Positions 43,521-54,974 of a DNA stretch of 64,000 nt are shown here, piece by piece. A program made the position numbers and the translations under genes. The stretch spans positions 270,773,054 to 270,837,053 of the forward strand of contig NC_089822.1 in the NCBI RefSeq assembly GCF_035046505.1. The letters are read 5' to 3'. Source of the stretch: Tiliqua scincoides (Eukaryota; Chordata; Lepidosauria; Squamata; Scincidae). Below the pieces are notes generated by a model. The model was not told the DNA's origin. It made no database searches and worked only from the letters and a program-made list of their open reading frames with translations. The first letter of the stretch is position 1, and the number at the start of each line of letters is the position of its first letter.

Positions 43521-43644
43521 AGCTGGAGGGGGCGCAGAGCGCTGAGTTTGGCAGGGAGTCTCACCGCAGCGTGCAAAGCACTAAGTTTCGCTGGGGCCTC
43601 ACCTGCAGAACTTAGCGCTTTGCCCCCCTCTAGCTACGCCACTG
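43511..43644. mobile_element. MITE, same family as 42984-43162
   Basis: CAGTGGCGTAGCTGGAGGGG at one end and CCCCTCTAGCTACGCCACTG at the other. Confidence 0.85.
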
Positions 43645-44034
43645 AGAGTGCGTGTCAGTTCACAGTGACCCCCTGCAAGCAGCAGCAATTTAAAAGTGGT
43701 GGCAATAAAAATCAGGAGGAGAGCACAAAAATCAGGCTAACTCTGCAGAGTTGCTGCTACACGCAGCAAAAATCCTGGTGTGGCTTCTCTCCCTGCGAGT
43801 TCTCCTCTGGAAAGCAAAGCTTGTACTGCACATCACCTGAAGTCCTTTCCGTGCTTCTCTTTTATCTTGCTCCCCCCACAGCCCCTATTCCTTGGCGCAT
43901 AAGAAAGTTTTCCATTCCAGTTCTTGCTGCACTCCGAGTAATTCCAGAGTTTTTCTCCTGCCTGAATTCAGGCTGGAGCTTCTGGTGATACCCCAAGCAT
44001 TTCTAAGCTTCTCCGCTGGGTAAAGACTTCAAGG

Positions 44035-44220
44035 CCACAATCCTAACCAATTTTCCAGCACTGACATAAGGGCATTGCAACTCTGAGGTAAGGTAAGAGA
44101 ACAAACATTGCCCTACCTTGAGGCCTCCCTGAGTGCCACCCAACTGCAGGATGCAGCACATGCTCCACTGGTACAGCTATGCCAGTGCTGGAAGGTTGGC
44201 TAGGACTGCACCCTAACAGA
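44035..44220. mobile_element. MITE, CCTAACC...GGACTGC relative of 6920-7105
   Basis: CACAATCCTAACCAATTTTC with AGAACAAACATTGCCC core and GGAAGGTTGGCTAGGACTGC end. Confidence 0.55.
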
Positions 44221-44639
44221 CACTCAGGACCAAACTGCATCTGGCCCCAAGCCTGCCATCTGCAGACGGAGCTGTGGCCATCTTCGGACAGGACATGGCC
44301 AGGAAACGTCTCTGCTGAAATGAAGCTGCAAAGGGAACCAGGTTGGCTGGGGCTGTGGGATCCCAAGAGGGGGAGGTTCCAAAGGCTTCCTCCTTGTCAT
44401 AGTCCCACTCCCAAATTCTTTCTTGAAACAGCTGTTTGCTCCCAGAGTGCTCAGGCCAGCCAGCCAGCCCACCCACCCCCACAGCTCCAAGATTCCCTTC
44501 TCAGCTGTCTTTGGGCAAGCAAGAGACACCTCCACCCCCTTCTTCGGGCCCACTGATTGCCTTAAAGTCATGTGCAATTTGACCCTCAGCTATGAGCACC
44601 AGTTGAAACACCCCCTCTGTGCCCAGCACTGATGTGGTT

Positions 44640-44811
44640 TGTCTCATAAATGATGCGCCTTAACTTATCACAAAAGGATCTGCTCCACGATGGCTGTTCT
44701 TAAGTTCTTTCTGAAGTTCTTTCCGTACTTGGATCACTGATTTGGTTTCAAGCCGGGGGGCATCTTTCGTGGAAAATAAATCTTGAGCTCTTGCTGAAGC
44801 TTCCCCAGACA

Positions 44812-44872
<61 letters not shown>

Positions 44873-44945
44873 AGTATTCATCTGGTTTCTCCCTAAGGTG
44901 CATTCTTCAATGGATATTCACAATTTGCGGTTGCACTTCCCAGCA
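44640..44945 (-). pseudogene. Decayed C2H2 finger remnant (copy 2)
   Basis: The - strand shows finger-like text in broken frames: KYGKNFRKNLR near 44,710 and H-x-RMHLREKPDEY near 44,900. A (CA)n tract has expanded inside. 44745-45050 is a direct-orientation copy of 36310-36620. Confidence 0.45.
44811..44870. repeat. (CA)n microsatellite
   Basis: About 29 CA units; the corresponding site in copy 1 (about 36,375) is a poly-C tract. Confidence 0.97.
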
Positions 44946-45215
44946 TAAGAACCTAAGAAGAGCCCCACTCGATCAGGCCAAGGTGCATCTAATCCAGCTT
45001 CCTGCATCTCACAGTGGCCACCAGGTGCCTCAGGTAGCACCCAAAATGACAACATATCTGCATCCTGGTGCCACTCCTTTCCATGTGGCAGTCAAAGAGG
45101 CTACCTCTAAAGCCCAGAAGTTGCAGTCATGACTTGTGGCCTGTGATGGACTTTTCATCCTTAAATCTGTCCAGTTCCCTTTTAAAGACATCTAGTTCAG
45201 GTCCCAAAGCCTGGT
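44945..45215 (-). mobile_element. CR1 LINE 3' end, diverged
   Basis: + strand CATAAGAACCTAAGAAGAGC then a diverged 3' UTR in reverse complement. Confidence 0.75.
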
Positions 45216-45504
45216 GTGAAGCCCAATTGAGAGAGATCCAGGTGTGAGCTTAGCAGAGCTTTAGGGGGATCCCTGATTTTTGTTTAAAAGTAAAATCCTT
45301 AAATAAAAGCCCTTCAGCCTACTGCCACGGAGGAGGAGGCTGGGCTAGAAGCTGAGGGCTGCTCATGGCTGGGTCTCCGATGGAAGCACGTAATGTCACC
45401 TCTTCTCAACGGTGTGCAGTGAAATGGGACAAGGCTTGGGGAATCTCTTTCTCTCTCCCCCTCCTTTGTTTGTTCCCTGCCTAGGAGTGACTATCCCCCC
45501 AGAT

Positions 45505-45570
45505 CATAAGAGCAGCCCCGCTGGATCAGGCCATAGGCCCATCTAGTCCAGCTTCCTGTATCTCACAGGA
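45505..45570 (-). mobile_element. CR1 LINE 3' terminus, about 65 bp
   Basis: CATAAGAGCAGCCCCGCTGG to TTCCTGTATCTCACAG. Confidence 0.8.
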
Positions 45571-46200
45571 GAAGATTAAAGATCAAGCCCAGCCTCTCTG
45601 AAGAATTGCAAGGGCCATGCTGGACTGGAAGCTGCCTCAGCCGTTCATCCCAGTAGGGCATGATCATAAGACCATGGCAGTTCTCAAGAGCTCAGCAAGG
45701 TGAACGTGCATCCCTTGGAAAAGATGAGCTTAGTTAGAACTGCAGGTCAGAGATCTGAAGTGCTTTCCCTGCACTGTATAGATTTCATATGAAAAAGACA
45801 CAACATTCAAGCACCAGGGAAACACAGAGATGATGCCAGCTGACTGACCAGACTCAGCGAGGCACAGAACATACACTCTGGAGGAGGAGAAGCCAAGAAA
45901 CAGGAGGGATCCTCTTCTTCTCATCTCAGTCAGCAGCAACCAGCAGGGAATGAAGCTGGCCTTAGAATCTGACTGATCCCTAAGTGACTCAGAGCCTAAT
46001 CCTAGGCACTCACCTAGGCATGTCTACTCAGAAGTAAGTCCCATTAAAGCCAATAGGGCTTACTGCCAGATGTGTGTGCAAAGGACTGCGGCCACAGTCT
46101 GACTTAGAAAGTTTCTCCCTGAGATAAGGTTAAAACTCTTTATGAAACGCTTTTGATGGAGAAATTATCACCTGTGTTACCTGTATCTGGCAACTGTGAC
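45571..46200. other. No gene; one CCTATG-type MITE
   Basis: A short near-palindromic MITE lies at about 45,987-46,075 (AATCCTAGGCACTCACCTAG...). Nothing else recognised. Confidence 0.45.
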
Positions 46201-46760
46201 AGTAAGGGCGCAGTCCGAACCTTGCCATTAAGCGCGTTTGCGCCTCCTCGAGGGGAAGCCAGGCCTGTGCTCCGAGAAGTTTTGTATGATTTTATTATGA
46301 ACTGACAAGCACGTTTGTGCCTCCTCGGGAGGAAGCTGCGCCAGCACACAGAGGTGTGCTGGGGCATGGAGTCTGCATCCCGCCTCCTTGCAAGACCTTC
46401 AGTCATTCATATAAGTTCCATCTCTAATATATTCATTTATGTAAATTGTTCTAATTTGAAATGTAAATTAATTCTCTCTTTTTTCCCGGCCCCCGACACA
46501 GTGTCAGAGGGATAATGTGGCCCTCCTGCCAAGAAGTATGGACACCCCTGGCCAAGAGTGAAGGGTTTGGTACGTTTTGTGTCCTTCCTCCCCCCTCCCC
46601 CGCCATTTACCACATTTATAGGCCACCTTTCCGCCTTGATGTGCCTGTCAGTGAATACGTGGAAAATGGCAATCCAAACCTTGCCATTAAGCGCGTTTGT
46701 GCCTCCTCGAGGGGAAGCCAGGCCGGTGCTCAAAGAAGTTTTGTGTGATCCCAACTGGGA
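46200..46760. repeat. Repeated GCGTTTG-CCTCCTCGAGGGGAAG unit
   Basis: About 75 bp (CCTTGCCATTAAGCGCGTTT, GCCTCCTCGAGGGGAAGCCA) occurs at 46,214-46,288 and 46,673-46,750, with a weaker third piece at 46,310-46,345. The second copy runs directly into a CR1. Confidence 0.65.
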
Positions 46761-47700
46761 TCTCTCCAAACTTGGAGACTGCGCAGCAAAATGGCAGATG
46801 CGTTTCAATGTCAGTAAGTGTAAAGTCCTGCACATGGGGCAAAGAATCAAAACTTCACATATAGGCTGATGGGTTCTGAGCTGTCTGTGACAGATCGGGA
46901 GAGAGATCCTGGGGTCCTTGTGGACAGCTTGATGAAAGTGTCGACCCAATGTGCGGCTGCAGTGAAGAGGGCGAATTCCATGCTTGGGATCATTAGGAAA
47001 GGCATTGAAATCAAGACAGCTAATATTATAATGCCGCTGTACAAATCGATGGTGAGGCCACACCTAGAGTATTGTGTCCAGTTCTGGTTGCCGCATCTCA
47101 GAAAGGATATACTGGAGATGGAAAAGGTGCAAAAGAGAGCGACTAGGATGATTCCTGGGCTGGGGCACCTTCCTTATGAGGAAAGGCTATGGCGTTTCGG
47201 CCTCTTCAGCCTAGAAAAGAGTTGCCTGAGGGGGGACATGATTGAGACTTACAAAATTATACATGGGAACAATAGAGAGGATAGAGAGATGCTCTCTCTC
47301 ACAACACCAGAACCAGGGGACAGCCACTAAAATTGAGTGTTGGGAGAGTTAGAACAGACAAAAGAAAATATTTCTTTACTCAGCGTGTGGTCGGTCTGTG
47401 GAACTCCTTGCCACAGGATGTGGTGACGGCATCTGGCCTGCATGCCTTTAAAAGGGGATTGAACAGATTTCTGGAGGAAAAAGCCATGTGTCTGTGCAAC
47501 CCCCTGAGTTTAGAAATGGGCTATGTCAGATGCAAGGAAGGGCACCAGGAAGCAGGTCATTTTCCAGTGCCAATGCTGCTGATGAGGTCTCTTGTTATCT
47601 GGTGTGCTCCCTGGGGCATTTGGTGGGCTGCTGTGAGATACAGGAAGCTGGACTAGATGGGCCTATAGCCTGATCTAGTGGGGCTGTTCTTATGACCATT
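46761..47700 (+). mobile_element. CR1 LINE, C-terminal coding part and 3' UTR
   Basis: Encodes CAAKWQMRFNVSKCKVLHM, STQCAAAVKRANSMLGIIRK, PLYKSMVRPHLEYCVQFWLP, VQKRATRMIPGLGHLPYEER and NSLPQDVVTAS, then the 3' UTR ending GGGGCTGTTCTTATG. A few frame changes; 5'-truncated. Confidence 0.93.
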
Positions 47701-47759
47701 CTGGTGTCCTTGGATTTCTCTCAGTCTGCCCTTTCAGAAGGAGTAAGGCAACTTCACTT

Positions 47760-48120
47760 ACTCACGAGTAAATGCGCGGTAGGGATCTGTTTCTCTTTCC
47801 ATAGGGCTCCATGCATTTTTTGTTTTCTGTTTTTTTGGCCATAACTGACAGAATGGAGACATTTCACTCTGGTTTTTTTCATTGCAATCTGCTGTAAATT
47901 TCGCATCCCAGTGGCGTAGCTAATGATCGTGTAGCCTGGTGCCAAGCTCAAGATGTTGCCCCAGAAGTGATGTCACAACCGGAACTGACATCACACGCAG
48001 GCTTTTTCAAAGTGAAAACTGGGAGGAACCCACCTCCTCCCCCAGCAGCTCACCACCCACTTGCTCTGCTGCCTCCCCCCAGTCAAGCGGCACAGCTAAG
48101 GCATCTATCTACAACCTGGG
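47760..48120. mobile_element. CAGTGGCGTAGCTA-type MITE relative
   Basis: CAGTGGCGTAGCTAATGATC at 47,910 with GATGTCACAACCGGAACTGA interior; a related inner part recurs near 58,600-58,775. Confidence 0.45.
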
Positions 48121-48890
48121 GTCAAATTAACTAGCTTGAAACATTGGCAATGTGTCTTTCCGAGACTGAACTGGGGAGGGGTTTGTTTTTGCTATAAACA
48201 CACAAGAACTAATCTTGATTTTGCTTTTCTTCCCAGTGCGGAAGTACAAAGACTTGTTGCCATCAGTTAAACAAAACACCCTGCTGGCACTGGGAAAGCA
48301 CAGATGAAACTGGCTTTGTGAAAGGGGAGAGGGGAGCCTTCGCTTCAGGTCGCAGGAATGGTCGGGCCAGCCTTGTGTATGTTCAGAGCACAGCAATAGA
48401 GGCAAACAGCTCCCATACCAGAGAAAGTTGTGCTTCCACTGATTCTGTGACAAGGCCCATAATGAACTTCTGACTGGACTGAAACACCCACTGCTCAGAT
48501 GTCTGGGGCAGCCATGAAGTAGCAACACTTACTCTTTGCAGGAGAAAAACATATCCTTCCAAACAAAGGCCCAAAGTATGGTAGTGAGGAAATCCAACTG
48601 CACCCTGCACATGCTCAGAGGTGCTCAGGTTTTATTCTGATATCCTTAAAAAGCTGTTTCCTGTAAGGCAAAACGAAGAAAGGAAATTGGGAAGGAAACA
48701 GCAGGACGTATCTGCACAATACATTTTGCCCTCACGGCCCTTCTTTCAAGACAAACTTAGTTCCCCTCAAGGAGGGAGGGTGCTGTACATATGCGCAAGG
48801 CCCTCCATTTACGAGCAAAACCCAGGAAGGCAGGGAAGATGTGACGCTGCACAGATAGTTTCTCAGAACCAGCCAAATCTTGACTTTGAG
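48121..48890. other. No recognised gene
   Basis: Short ORFs only; no domain text seen on either strand. Confidence 0.4.
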
Positions 48891-48894
48891 AATC

Positions 48895-49450
48895 CTTGAG
48901 GCGCCTGAAGGGGGACATGATTGAGACATACAGAATCATGCAGGGGATGGACAGAGTGGACAGAGAGACTCTTTTCCCTCTCGCATAACACCAGAATCAG
49001 GGGACATCCACGAAAACTGAGTGTTGGGAGAGTTGGGACAGACAGAAGAAAATATTTCTTTACCCAGCATGTAGTTAGTTTGTGGAACTCTTTGCCACAG
49101 GAAGTAGTGATGGCATCTTGTCTGGATGCCTTTAAGAGGGGATTGGACAAATTTCTGGAGAAGTTCATTACGTGTTACAAGTCACAGTAGGTACGTGCAA
49201 GCTCTTGGTTTTAGAGGCAGGTTGCAGATGCAACCGGAATGCAGATTGTCAGCCCAATCCTATGCATGTCTACTCAGAAGTAAGTCCCCATCAATGGGGC
49301 TTGCTTCCACTTACTTACCTAAGTGTGGATAGGATTAGGCTGTGTGCCTGTTGTCTTGTGGGCTCCCTGGGGCATTTCATGGGTCTCTGTGTGATACCGG
49401 AAGCTGGACTAGATGGGCCTGATCCAGCAGGGCTCTTCTTGAGCTCTTAA
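48895..49450 (+). mobile_element. CR1 LINE 3' part with a MITE inserted
   Basis: LRGDMIETYRIMQGMDRVD-type text, SVGRVGTDRRKYFFTQ and [20 protein letters not shown], then the 3' UTR. A CCTATG-type MITE (about 49,250-49,345) interrupts the 3' UTR. Confidence 0.88.
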
Positions 49451-49990
49451 GGCCCTTGTCCTGTCCAAGGAGCTGCTTCACCTCCACCTGGGCATGCCCA
49501 CCTGCCCTCTGACCAGGCACTTCCAGGTTTATAATTTTATGTTACAAATAAAAAAGCCCTGATGTGTGAAAAGGCCAGCAGCTCTCCCAGTCTGAGAGGC
49601 TTGAATGGCTTCCATTGTTTGATCACATGGGGGGGGGACAATATGACTGCAAGCATGACCCTAACCTGGCTGGGGGGGTGGGGACATGAGGGGTTTCCAC
49701 AGCATCCCAGCAGGGGAACTTCAGAGAAAGATGGGTGGCTGTTTTTCATGCTCAAGCCAGAAGAGAGAAGGCGCATGGGAAAGGGAGTCTTACTACTTTA
49801 CTGACATGTAGTTGTGGACAGAGTTATATTTGAAGAAGATATTCACAGCAAGAGGTAAAACTGAAAGAACGGCACATTCATTTATTACTGAAATTCTGTC
49901 CTGCCAGTGGTGTAGCTAAGGGGGTGCAGGGGGTAGCAACTGAACTGGGCAACAAGCTTTAGGAGGGCAACAACCTGAGCTTGACACTAT
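49451..49990. other. No recognised gene
   Basis: Contains a CAGTGGTGTAGCTAAGGGGG MITE end at about 49,904. Otherwise unassigned. Confidence 0.4.
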
Positions 49991-49997
49991 TGTTAAC

Positions 49998-50175
49998 AGT
50001 ATTTATATACCGCTTTTCAACGAAAAGCTCACAAAGCGGTTTACAGAGAAAATCAAACTGAGGGCTCCCTGTCCCGAAAGGGCTCACAATCTAAAAGGAT
50101 GCAAAAGAACACCAGCAGGCAGCCACTAGAAAAGACAGTGCTGGGGTGAGGAGGGCCAGTTACTCTTCCTCTGCT
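49998..50175 (-). mobile_element. LINE/SINE 3'-end repeat (GATTGTGAGCCC family)
   Basis: + strand TATTTATATACCGCTTTTCA, GGGCTCACAATCTAAAAGGA and GGTGAGGAGGGCCAGTTACT, the reverse complement of 42150-42316 plus its end. Confidence 0.5.
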
Positions 50176-50814
50176 AAGAAGAGGAGCACCACCCACACCC
50201 AAAGTGCCTCTTACCCAGTGAGCAGGGGTGAGTGGCTGAAATTGTGGCTAAAACTAGTGAAAACCTTGGCATTTTTGAGTAATACCTCTGCAGGGACATG
50301 TGGTGGGTGGGTGGCAGATGAGGCAGAGCGCCTGGGCTGTGGGTGCTTGGGCGCATCACACGGCGGCGGCGCTTTTCGAAGGACTCTAGTGGGGAGGCTC
50401 TGCCTCACCTGCCAACCCACCCACCGCACATCCCTGGCAGGACCCTTCCATTTCCCCAGAGGGGCTCCTGTGCTTTCAGCAGGCAGAAATTCAGCCAGCA
50501 TTGCTTTCCCTTGAGAAAAGCTGCACCACTCGAACTTCTGCCTGCCTCCCCCCTTAAAGCAGGGGGAAGTTGGCCAGCCACGCAGCTGCTGTGGAAACGC
50601 CTTCCTGGCCACGGATGTTGCAGCGGGAGAGCCAGCCCTGGTTTCAGGAAGGGCGATGATGCCTCCCCCACTCAGGGCAGGGAGTCCGCGGCAGGCACCG
50701 CCTCTTCGGGGAAATCAAGTGAGAAGAAGCCGGTGGGCCTTTCGGACAGCAGGGGGCGCTCCTGCTCCAGCCTAGCCCCCAGTCTGGGGCGATTGACAGT
50801 GAATGTAGCTGGCG

Positions 50815-51008
50815 CCAGTGGTGTAGCTAGAGGGGTGCAAGCACTAAGGCCACAAGCCTATCCACATTTTCCTGGGAGTAAGCCCCATTGAACTAAAATG
50901 GGACTTACTTCTGAGTAGACATGCATAGGCTTGAGCTCTAAGTCCCTTGCACGCTGCGGTGAGCCCCCCTGCAAACCTAATGCTTTGCACCCCCCCAGCT
51001 ACGCCACT
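50815..51008. mobile_element. CAGTGGTGTAGCTAGAGGGG MITE with a second MITE nested inside
   Basis: Outer ends CAGTGGTGTAGCTAGAGGGG and CCCCCCAGCTACGCCACTG. Inside, about 50,853-50,935 is the CCTATCC...CATAGG near-palindromic MITE. Confidence 0.8.
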
Positions 51009-51344
51009 GCTCTGCGCCCCTGCTTTGATTTCCCATGGCAGGGCTGGAGTGGCTGGGGGGGGCCATGTTGCACATTGCACCCCTCCTCATCTGGCGGGAG
51101 GGCTGCAACAGGTGACTCCAGCAGGTGAAGCTTCTCCTCCCAGCAGGGAGACGCAGTGGTGGGAAAGCTGCACCTGGGGGATTTCTGCCCATCGTGTTAC
51201 TCATTCAAGTCCTTGTCCATTCCTTGCGTATCGTGTGACTCGTACTGGACTTTTCTGCCAAGGAAAAGGGGGCAGCTCGTTCCTGTGGCTGCCGGCCTGG
51301 GAGGGAGGCAAACTTTGCACATGCGCAGGAGCACTCGGCCTTTC

Positions 51345-51535
51345 ACGTCCTTGATGGATTGCAGTGCTGTCTCTGAGTTCCACAGACCAACCACATGCTG
51401 GGTAAAGAAATATTTTCTTTTGTCTGTTCTAACTCTCCCAACACTCAATTTTAGCGAATGTCCCCTGGTTCTGGTGTTCTGTGAGAGTGTAAAGAGCATT
51501 TCTATCCACTCTGTCCATCCCCTGCATAATTTTGT
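51345..51535 (-). mobile_element. CR1 LINE fragment
   Basis: - strand: [20 protein letters not shown] then KRKYFFTQHVVGLWN. Both ends truncated; followed by an L2 tail. Confidence 0.85.
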
Positions 51536-51660
51536 TATTGTTTCACAATATTGTTTTAAATTTCTGATCTATTCTGGTATTTTTCAATCTTGCAAGCCAC
51601 CTTGAGTACCCTTCAGTGTGGGAGAAAGGCAGGCTATAAATCCTTTAAAAAAATCCTTTA
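51536..51660 (+). mobile_element. L2-type LINE 3' tail
   Basis: CAAGCCACCTTGAGTACCCT and GGGAGAAAGGCAGGCTATAA resemble the end of the L2 copy at 39,720-39,775. Confidence 0.55.
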
Positions 51661-51784
51661 GAACCCTTTAAAAAATAACTAATTAAAAAATTTATTTGCC
51701 CCCTTATTTGGGAGTCAACCCCATTGAGCTCGGGGGGGGGGGGGGCACACTTCTGAATGAACTTGCATTGCATTCCACTGGAAG

Positions 51785-51955
51785 GCCAGAGCAGTGGCAT
51801 TGCTAAGGGGGTGTGGGGTGTACGGGCCGCACTGGGTGAAGCGCACGGGGGGGTGACACCACTACTGGCCAAAATTTTAAAATCTTGGTATCTTCAAATA
51901 ATACCATCATGTTATGGAGGTCCATCAAACCCTAGTGGTGCTACTGGGCCAGAGT
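51785..51955. mobile_element. MITE related to 7128-7400
   Basis: CAGTGGCATTGCTAAGGGGG, CCAAAATTTTAAAATCTTGG core, and GGTGCTACTGGGCC end. Confidence 0.5.
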
Positions 51956-52351
51956 ATAATTCAGCTTGTGCTCCCCGGAGCGGAGCAGGAGCGCGCAACT
52001 GGGGTATTAAGCCAGGGATACTGGTTCTTCTAGACTTCCTGTGCAATTTGCCACCTAGTGGTGTGGAAAGAGAATTGCACTTCAAGCCTGCCTCCTCCGC
52101 ACTTCCTTTCTGCCTTGAACTAGAGCTCCTTATTGGGACATGCCTTTGGGAGGAAAGGTTTTGGAACGTCTCTACGGCTGGCTCGCAGCGAAAAACAAGC
52201 CACCCAAAAAGAACCCCAGTTCCATTCAGACATACAGGGGCAGACAATCCTAAAAACTAAGTAGCTTCTGGAGATCCTGGAGAGAATTATTTTTATTTAA
52301 AGCCACCGTGTGGATTCTTGTAGGGTACCAGCCAATGGTGTATCCTTACTC

Positions 52352-52495
52352 CTATTTTGTATCCTTTTGAAAAAAATCGTTGTAAGTCATGCAGAGGGCA
52401 GTAAGGAAGCCCGTGTACTCCTTGAAGTTATTCTCGTCATCTTTGTTCTTGTCCAGGGTTCCCATCAGCTTGTCAATACCTTCTTCCTTCATTTT
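52352..52495 (-). CDS. S100A5: S100A5-like terminal coding exon
   Basis: 144 bp from a CCCTTGCAG acceptor to TAG, phase 0, the usual position of the last S100 intron. Reads KMKEEGIDKLMGTLDKNKDD, ENNFKEYTGFLTALCMTYND and FFQKDTK. This is the C-terminal EF-hand of an S100 calcium-binding protein: D-x-N-x-D-x-x-x-x-x-F-x-E. It matches the S100A5 C-terminus I recall (DDLMKSLDKNSDQEIDFKEY, MLCMAYNDFFLEDNK) better than other S100A members. The loop residue pattern DKNKDDENNFKE keeps most ligands. The exon with the first (S100-type) EF-hand was not found up to the window end on the - strand, so the gene is incomplete or has a long, transposon-filled intron. Confidence 0.8.
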   Translation of the reverse strand, partial: KMKEEGIDKLMGTLDKNKDDENNFKEYTGFLTALCMTYNDFFQKDTK

Positions 52496-52526
52496 CTGCA
52501 AGGGAAAAGAGTATGAGTGGAAGAGA

Positions 52527-52528
<2 letters not shown>

Positions 52529-52575
<47 letters not shown>
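52529..52575. repeat. (GA)n microsatellite beside the S100 exon
   Basis: About 23 GA units starting about 35 bp from the exon acceptor, on the intron side. Confidence 0.95.
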
Positions 52576-52578
<3 letters not shown>

Positions 52579-52707
52579 TTTGGGGAGTCATGCCGGAGCC
52601 AAAATCTACACTGCTAAGTGGAAACCTCTTTAAAAAGGGGTTAACTCTCAGAGCCTCCGTGAAAGAAATAGGAATGGCTTGGGGAGGGGATCTTGCCAGC
52701 TCTTTGT

Positions 52708-52860
52708 ATAAGAAGAGCCCTTCTGGATCAGGCCCAGGGCCCATCTAGTTGAACTTCCTGTGTCTCCCAGTGGCCCACCAGATACCTCCAGGAGCGCAAA
52801 AGACCACAAGATAGTTGCATCACAGGAATTGCAGTGGTTCTTGCTTCCTGCCTGCAAGGT
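52708..52860 (-). mobile_element. CR1 LINE 3' end, diverged
   Basis: + strand AAGAAGAGCCCTTCTGGATC and CTTCCTGTGTCTCCCAGTGG. Confidence 0.75.
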
Positions 52861-53360
52861 AGGCCACTAACAATTCTCTTTCCCCCCCCCCCACCAAACA
52901 CACAACTTAACAGAGATACTAACCACTTATGTAAGCCCCCCTTATGAATTCACAGCAACAGCAAACCAGGAGAGCCCAATTGACAGCTCTGGGCCAAGCC
53001 TCGATGGAGAGTGGATCAAAACAGGGACTGCTCCCCCTCTTCCTCACTCTCATGGTTCTCAACCATCTCAGTGCCACGGCACTGTCGGACCCAGACTTGC
53101 AAGGCCCCTATCCTTGCACTCCAGAGGTGCAGAGAGTTCTTGGGGTGGGGGCACCTTCCAATATTTGCACCGTAGCCATCTAAGCTCCTCTACATTGGAC
53201 AACATCAGTGCCACCAAGCTCTACAGCTCCCTTCTCGTCCCCCCTCCTCCCGAGCAAGCTCAGTTACAATCCCACAGCTGTGTGAGTTTTGGCAGCACTT
53301 AACTGTTTTAAAACAAAAGCTTTTCTGGACACAGGATGGAAATCTAGTGGCCACAGCCAA

Positions 53361-53411
<51 letters not shown>

Positions 53412-53900
53412 CTTGAATGTTCATTTGGCCACCAAGAACCCCCTTCTCTGCTTCCTATTAAACCCCTTAAAAGATCTCACTTAATTATTTGGGGAATGAG
53501 AGACCTGATGTTGCAAAAAATAATTGAAAAATAAGAATCTCTCCTTATTCCTTGCAAATAAGAGTCCTTGCCACCAATGAAATCCAGCTGAACTCAAGGC
53601 TTGCAGCTCTAGTAAGTGCCAATAATCCCCCCCATTTCTTTTGCTCTATTGTTGCCTTCCATTGACCCCTCCCCCTTTAAAAAAAAACATTCTAGGGGGG
53701 AAATATATATAATCATGAATCTTTGCTCTTTTCTGACCCACAAAGCAGGCAAAATCCCAGCCAAAACAAGAACCCCGTCTCAGAAATCGACTCTCCAGGC
53801 TCAAGCTCATTCTTTCCGCCCCACTCCCTTGTGCCAGAAGTTTCAAGCCAAACACAACACAACTGTACACAGACACAGGAATCCAGCAGCCAGGGTAAGA
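52861..53900. other. No recognised gene; contains (CT)n at 53365-53409
   Basis: Searched by eye on the - strand for the missing S100 exon; none seen. One long CT tract, several poly-C runs. Confidence 0.45.
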
Positions 53901-53926
53901 GGGAAAAGCAAAGCCCTTTCTTGGAA

Positions 53927-54974
53927 GATAAGAACATAAGAACAGCCCCACTGGATCAGGCCATAGGCCCATCCAGTCCAGCTTCCTGTATCTCACAGCG
54001 GCCCACCAAATGCCCCAGGGAGCACACCAGATAACAAGAGACCTCATCCTGGTGCCCTCCCCTGCATCTGGCATTCTGACATAACCCATTTCTAAAATCA
54101 GGAGGTTGCGCATACACATCATGGCTTGTAACCCATAATGGATTTTTCCTCCAGAAACTTGTCCAATCCCCTTTTAAAGGCATCTAGGCTAGACGCCAGC
54201 ACAACATCCTGTGGCAAGGAGTTCCACAGACCGACCACACGCTGAGTAAAGAAATATTTTCTTTTGTCTGTCCTAACCCGCCCAACACTCAATTTTAGTG
54301 GATGTTCCCTGGTTCTGGTTTTATGTGAGAGTGTAAAGAGCATCTCCCTATCCACTCTGTCCATCCCCTGCATAATTTTGTATGTCTCAATCATGTCCCC
54401 CCTCAGGCGTCTCTTTTCTAGGCTGAAGAGGCCGAAACGCCGTAGCCTTTCCTCATAAGGAAGGTGCCCCAGCCCCGTAATCATCTTAGTCGCTCTCTTT
54501 TGCACCTTTTCCATTTCCACTATGTCTTTTTTGAGATGCGGCAACCAGAACTGGACACAATACTCCAGGTGTGGCCTTACCATAGATTTGTACAACGGCA
54601 TTATAATACTAGCCGTTTTGTTCTCAATACCCTTCCTAATGATCCCAAGCATAGAATTGGCCTTCTTCACTGCTGCCGCACATTGGGTCGACACTTTCAT
54701 CGACCTGTCCACCACCACCCCAAGATCTCTCTCCTGATCTGTTACAGACAGCTCAGAACCCATCATCCTATATGTGAAGTTTTGATTTTTTGCCCCAATG
54801 TGCATGACTTTACACTTACTGACATTGAAGCGCATCTGCCATTTTGCTGCCCATTCTGCCAGTCTGGAGAGATCTTTCTGGAGCTCCTCACAATCACTTC
54901 TGGTCTTCACCACTCGGAAAAGTTTGGTGTCGTCTGCAAACATAGCCACCTTTAAAAAAGGTGAACAAAGCAAA
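53927..54974 (-). mobile_element. CR1 LINE, 5'-truncated, flanked by 26-bp direct repeats
   Basis: An open frame of about 280 codons: [78 protein letters not shown] and NSLPQDVVLASSLDAFKRG, then the 3' UTR and octamer tail. GGGAAAAGCAAAGCCCTTTC/TTGGAA at 53901-53926 recurs with one difference at 54975-55000. About 22 bp of non-CR1 filler lies between the LINE 5' end (about 54,952) and the repeat. Structure looks whole for a truncated insertion and is young. Confidence 0.95.
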
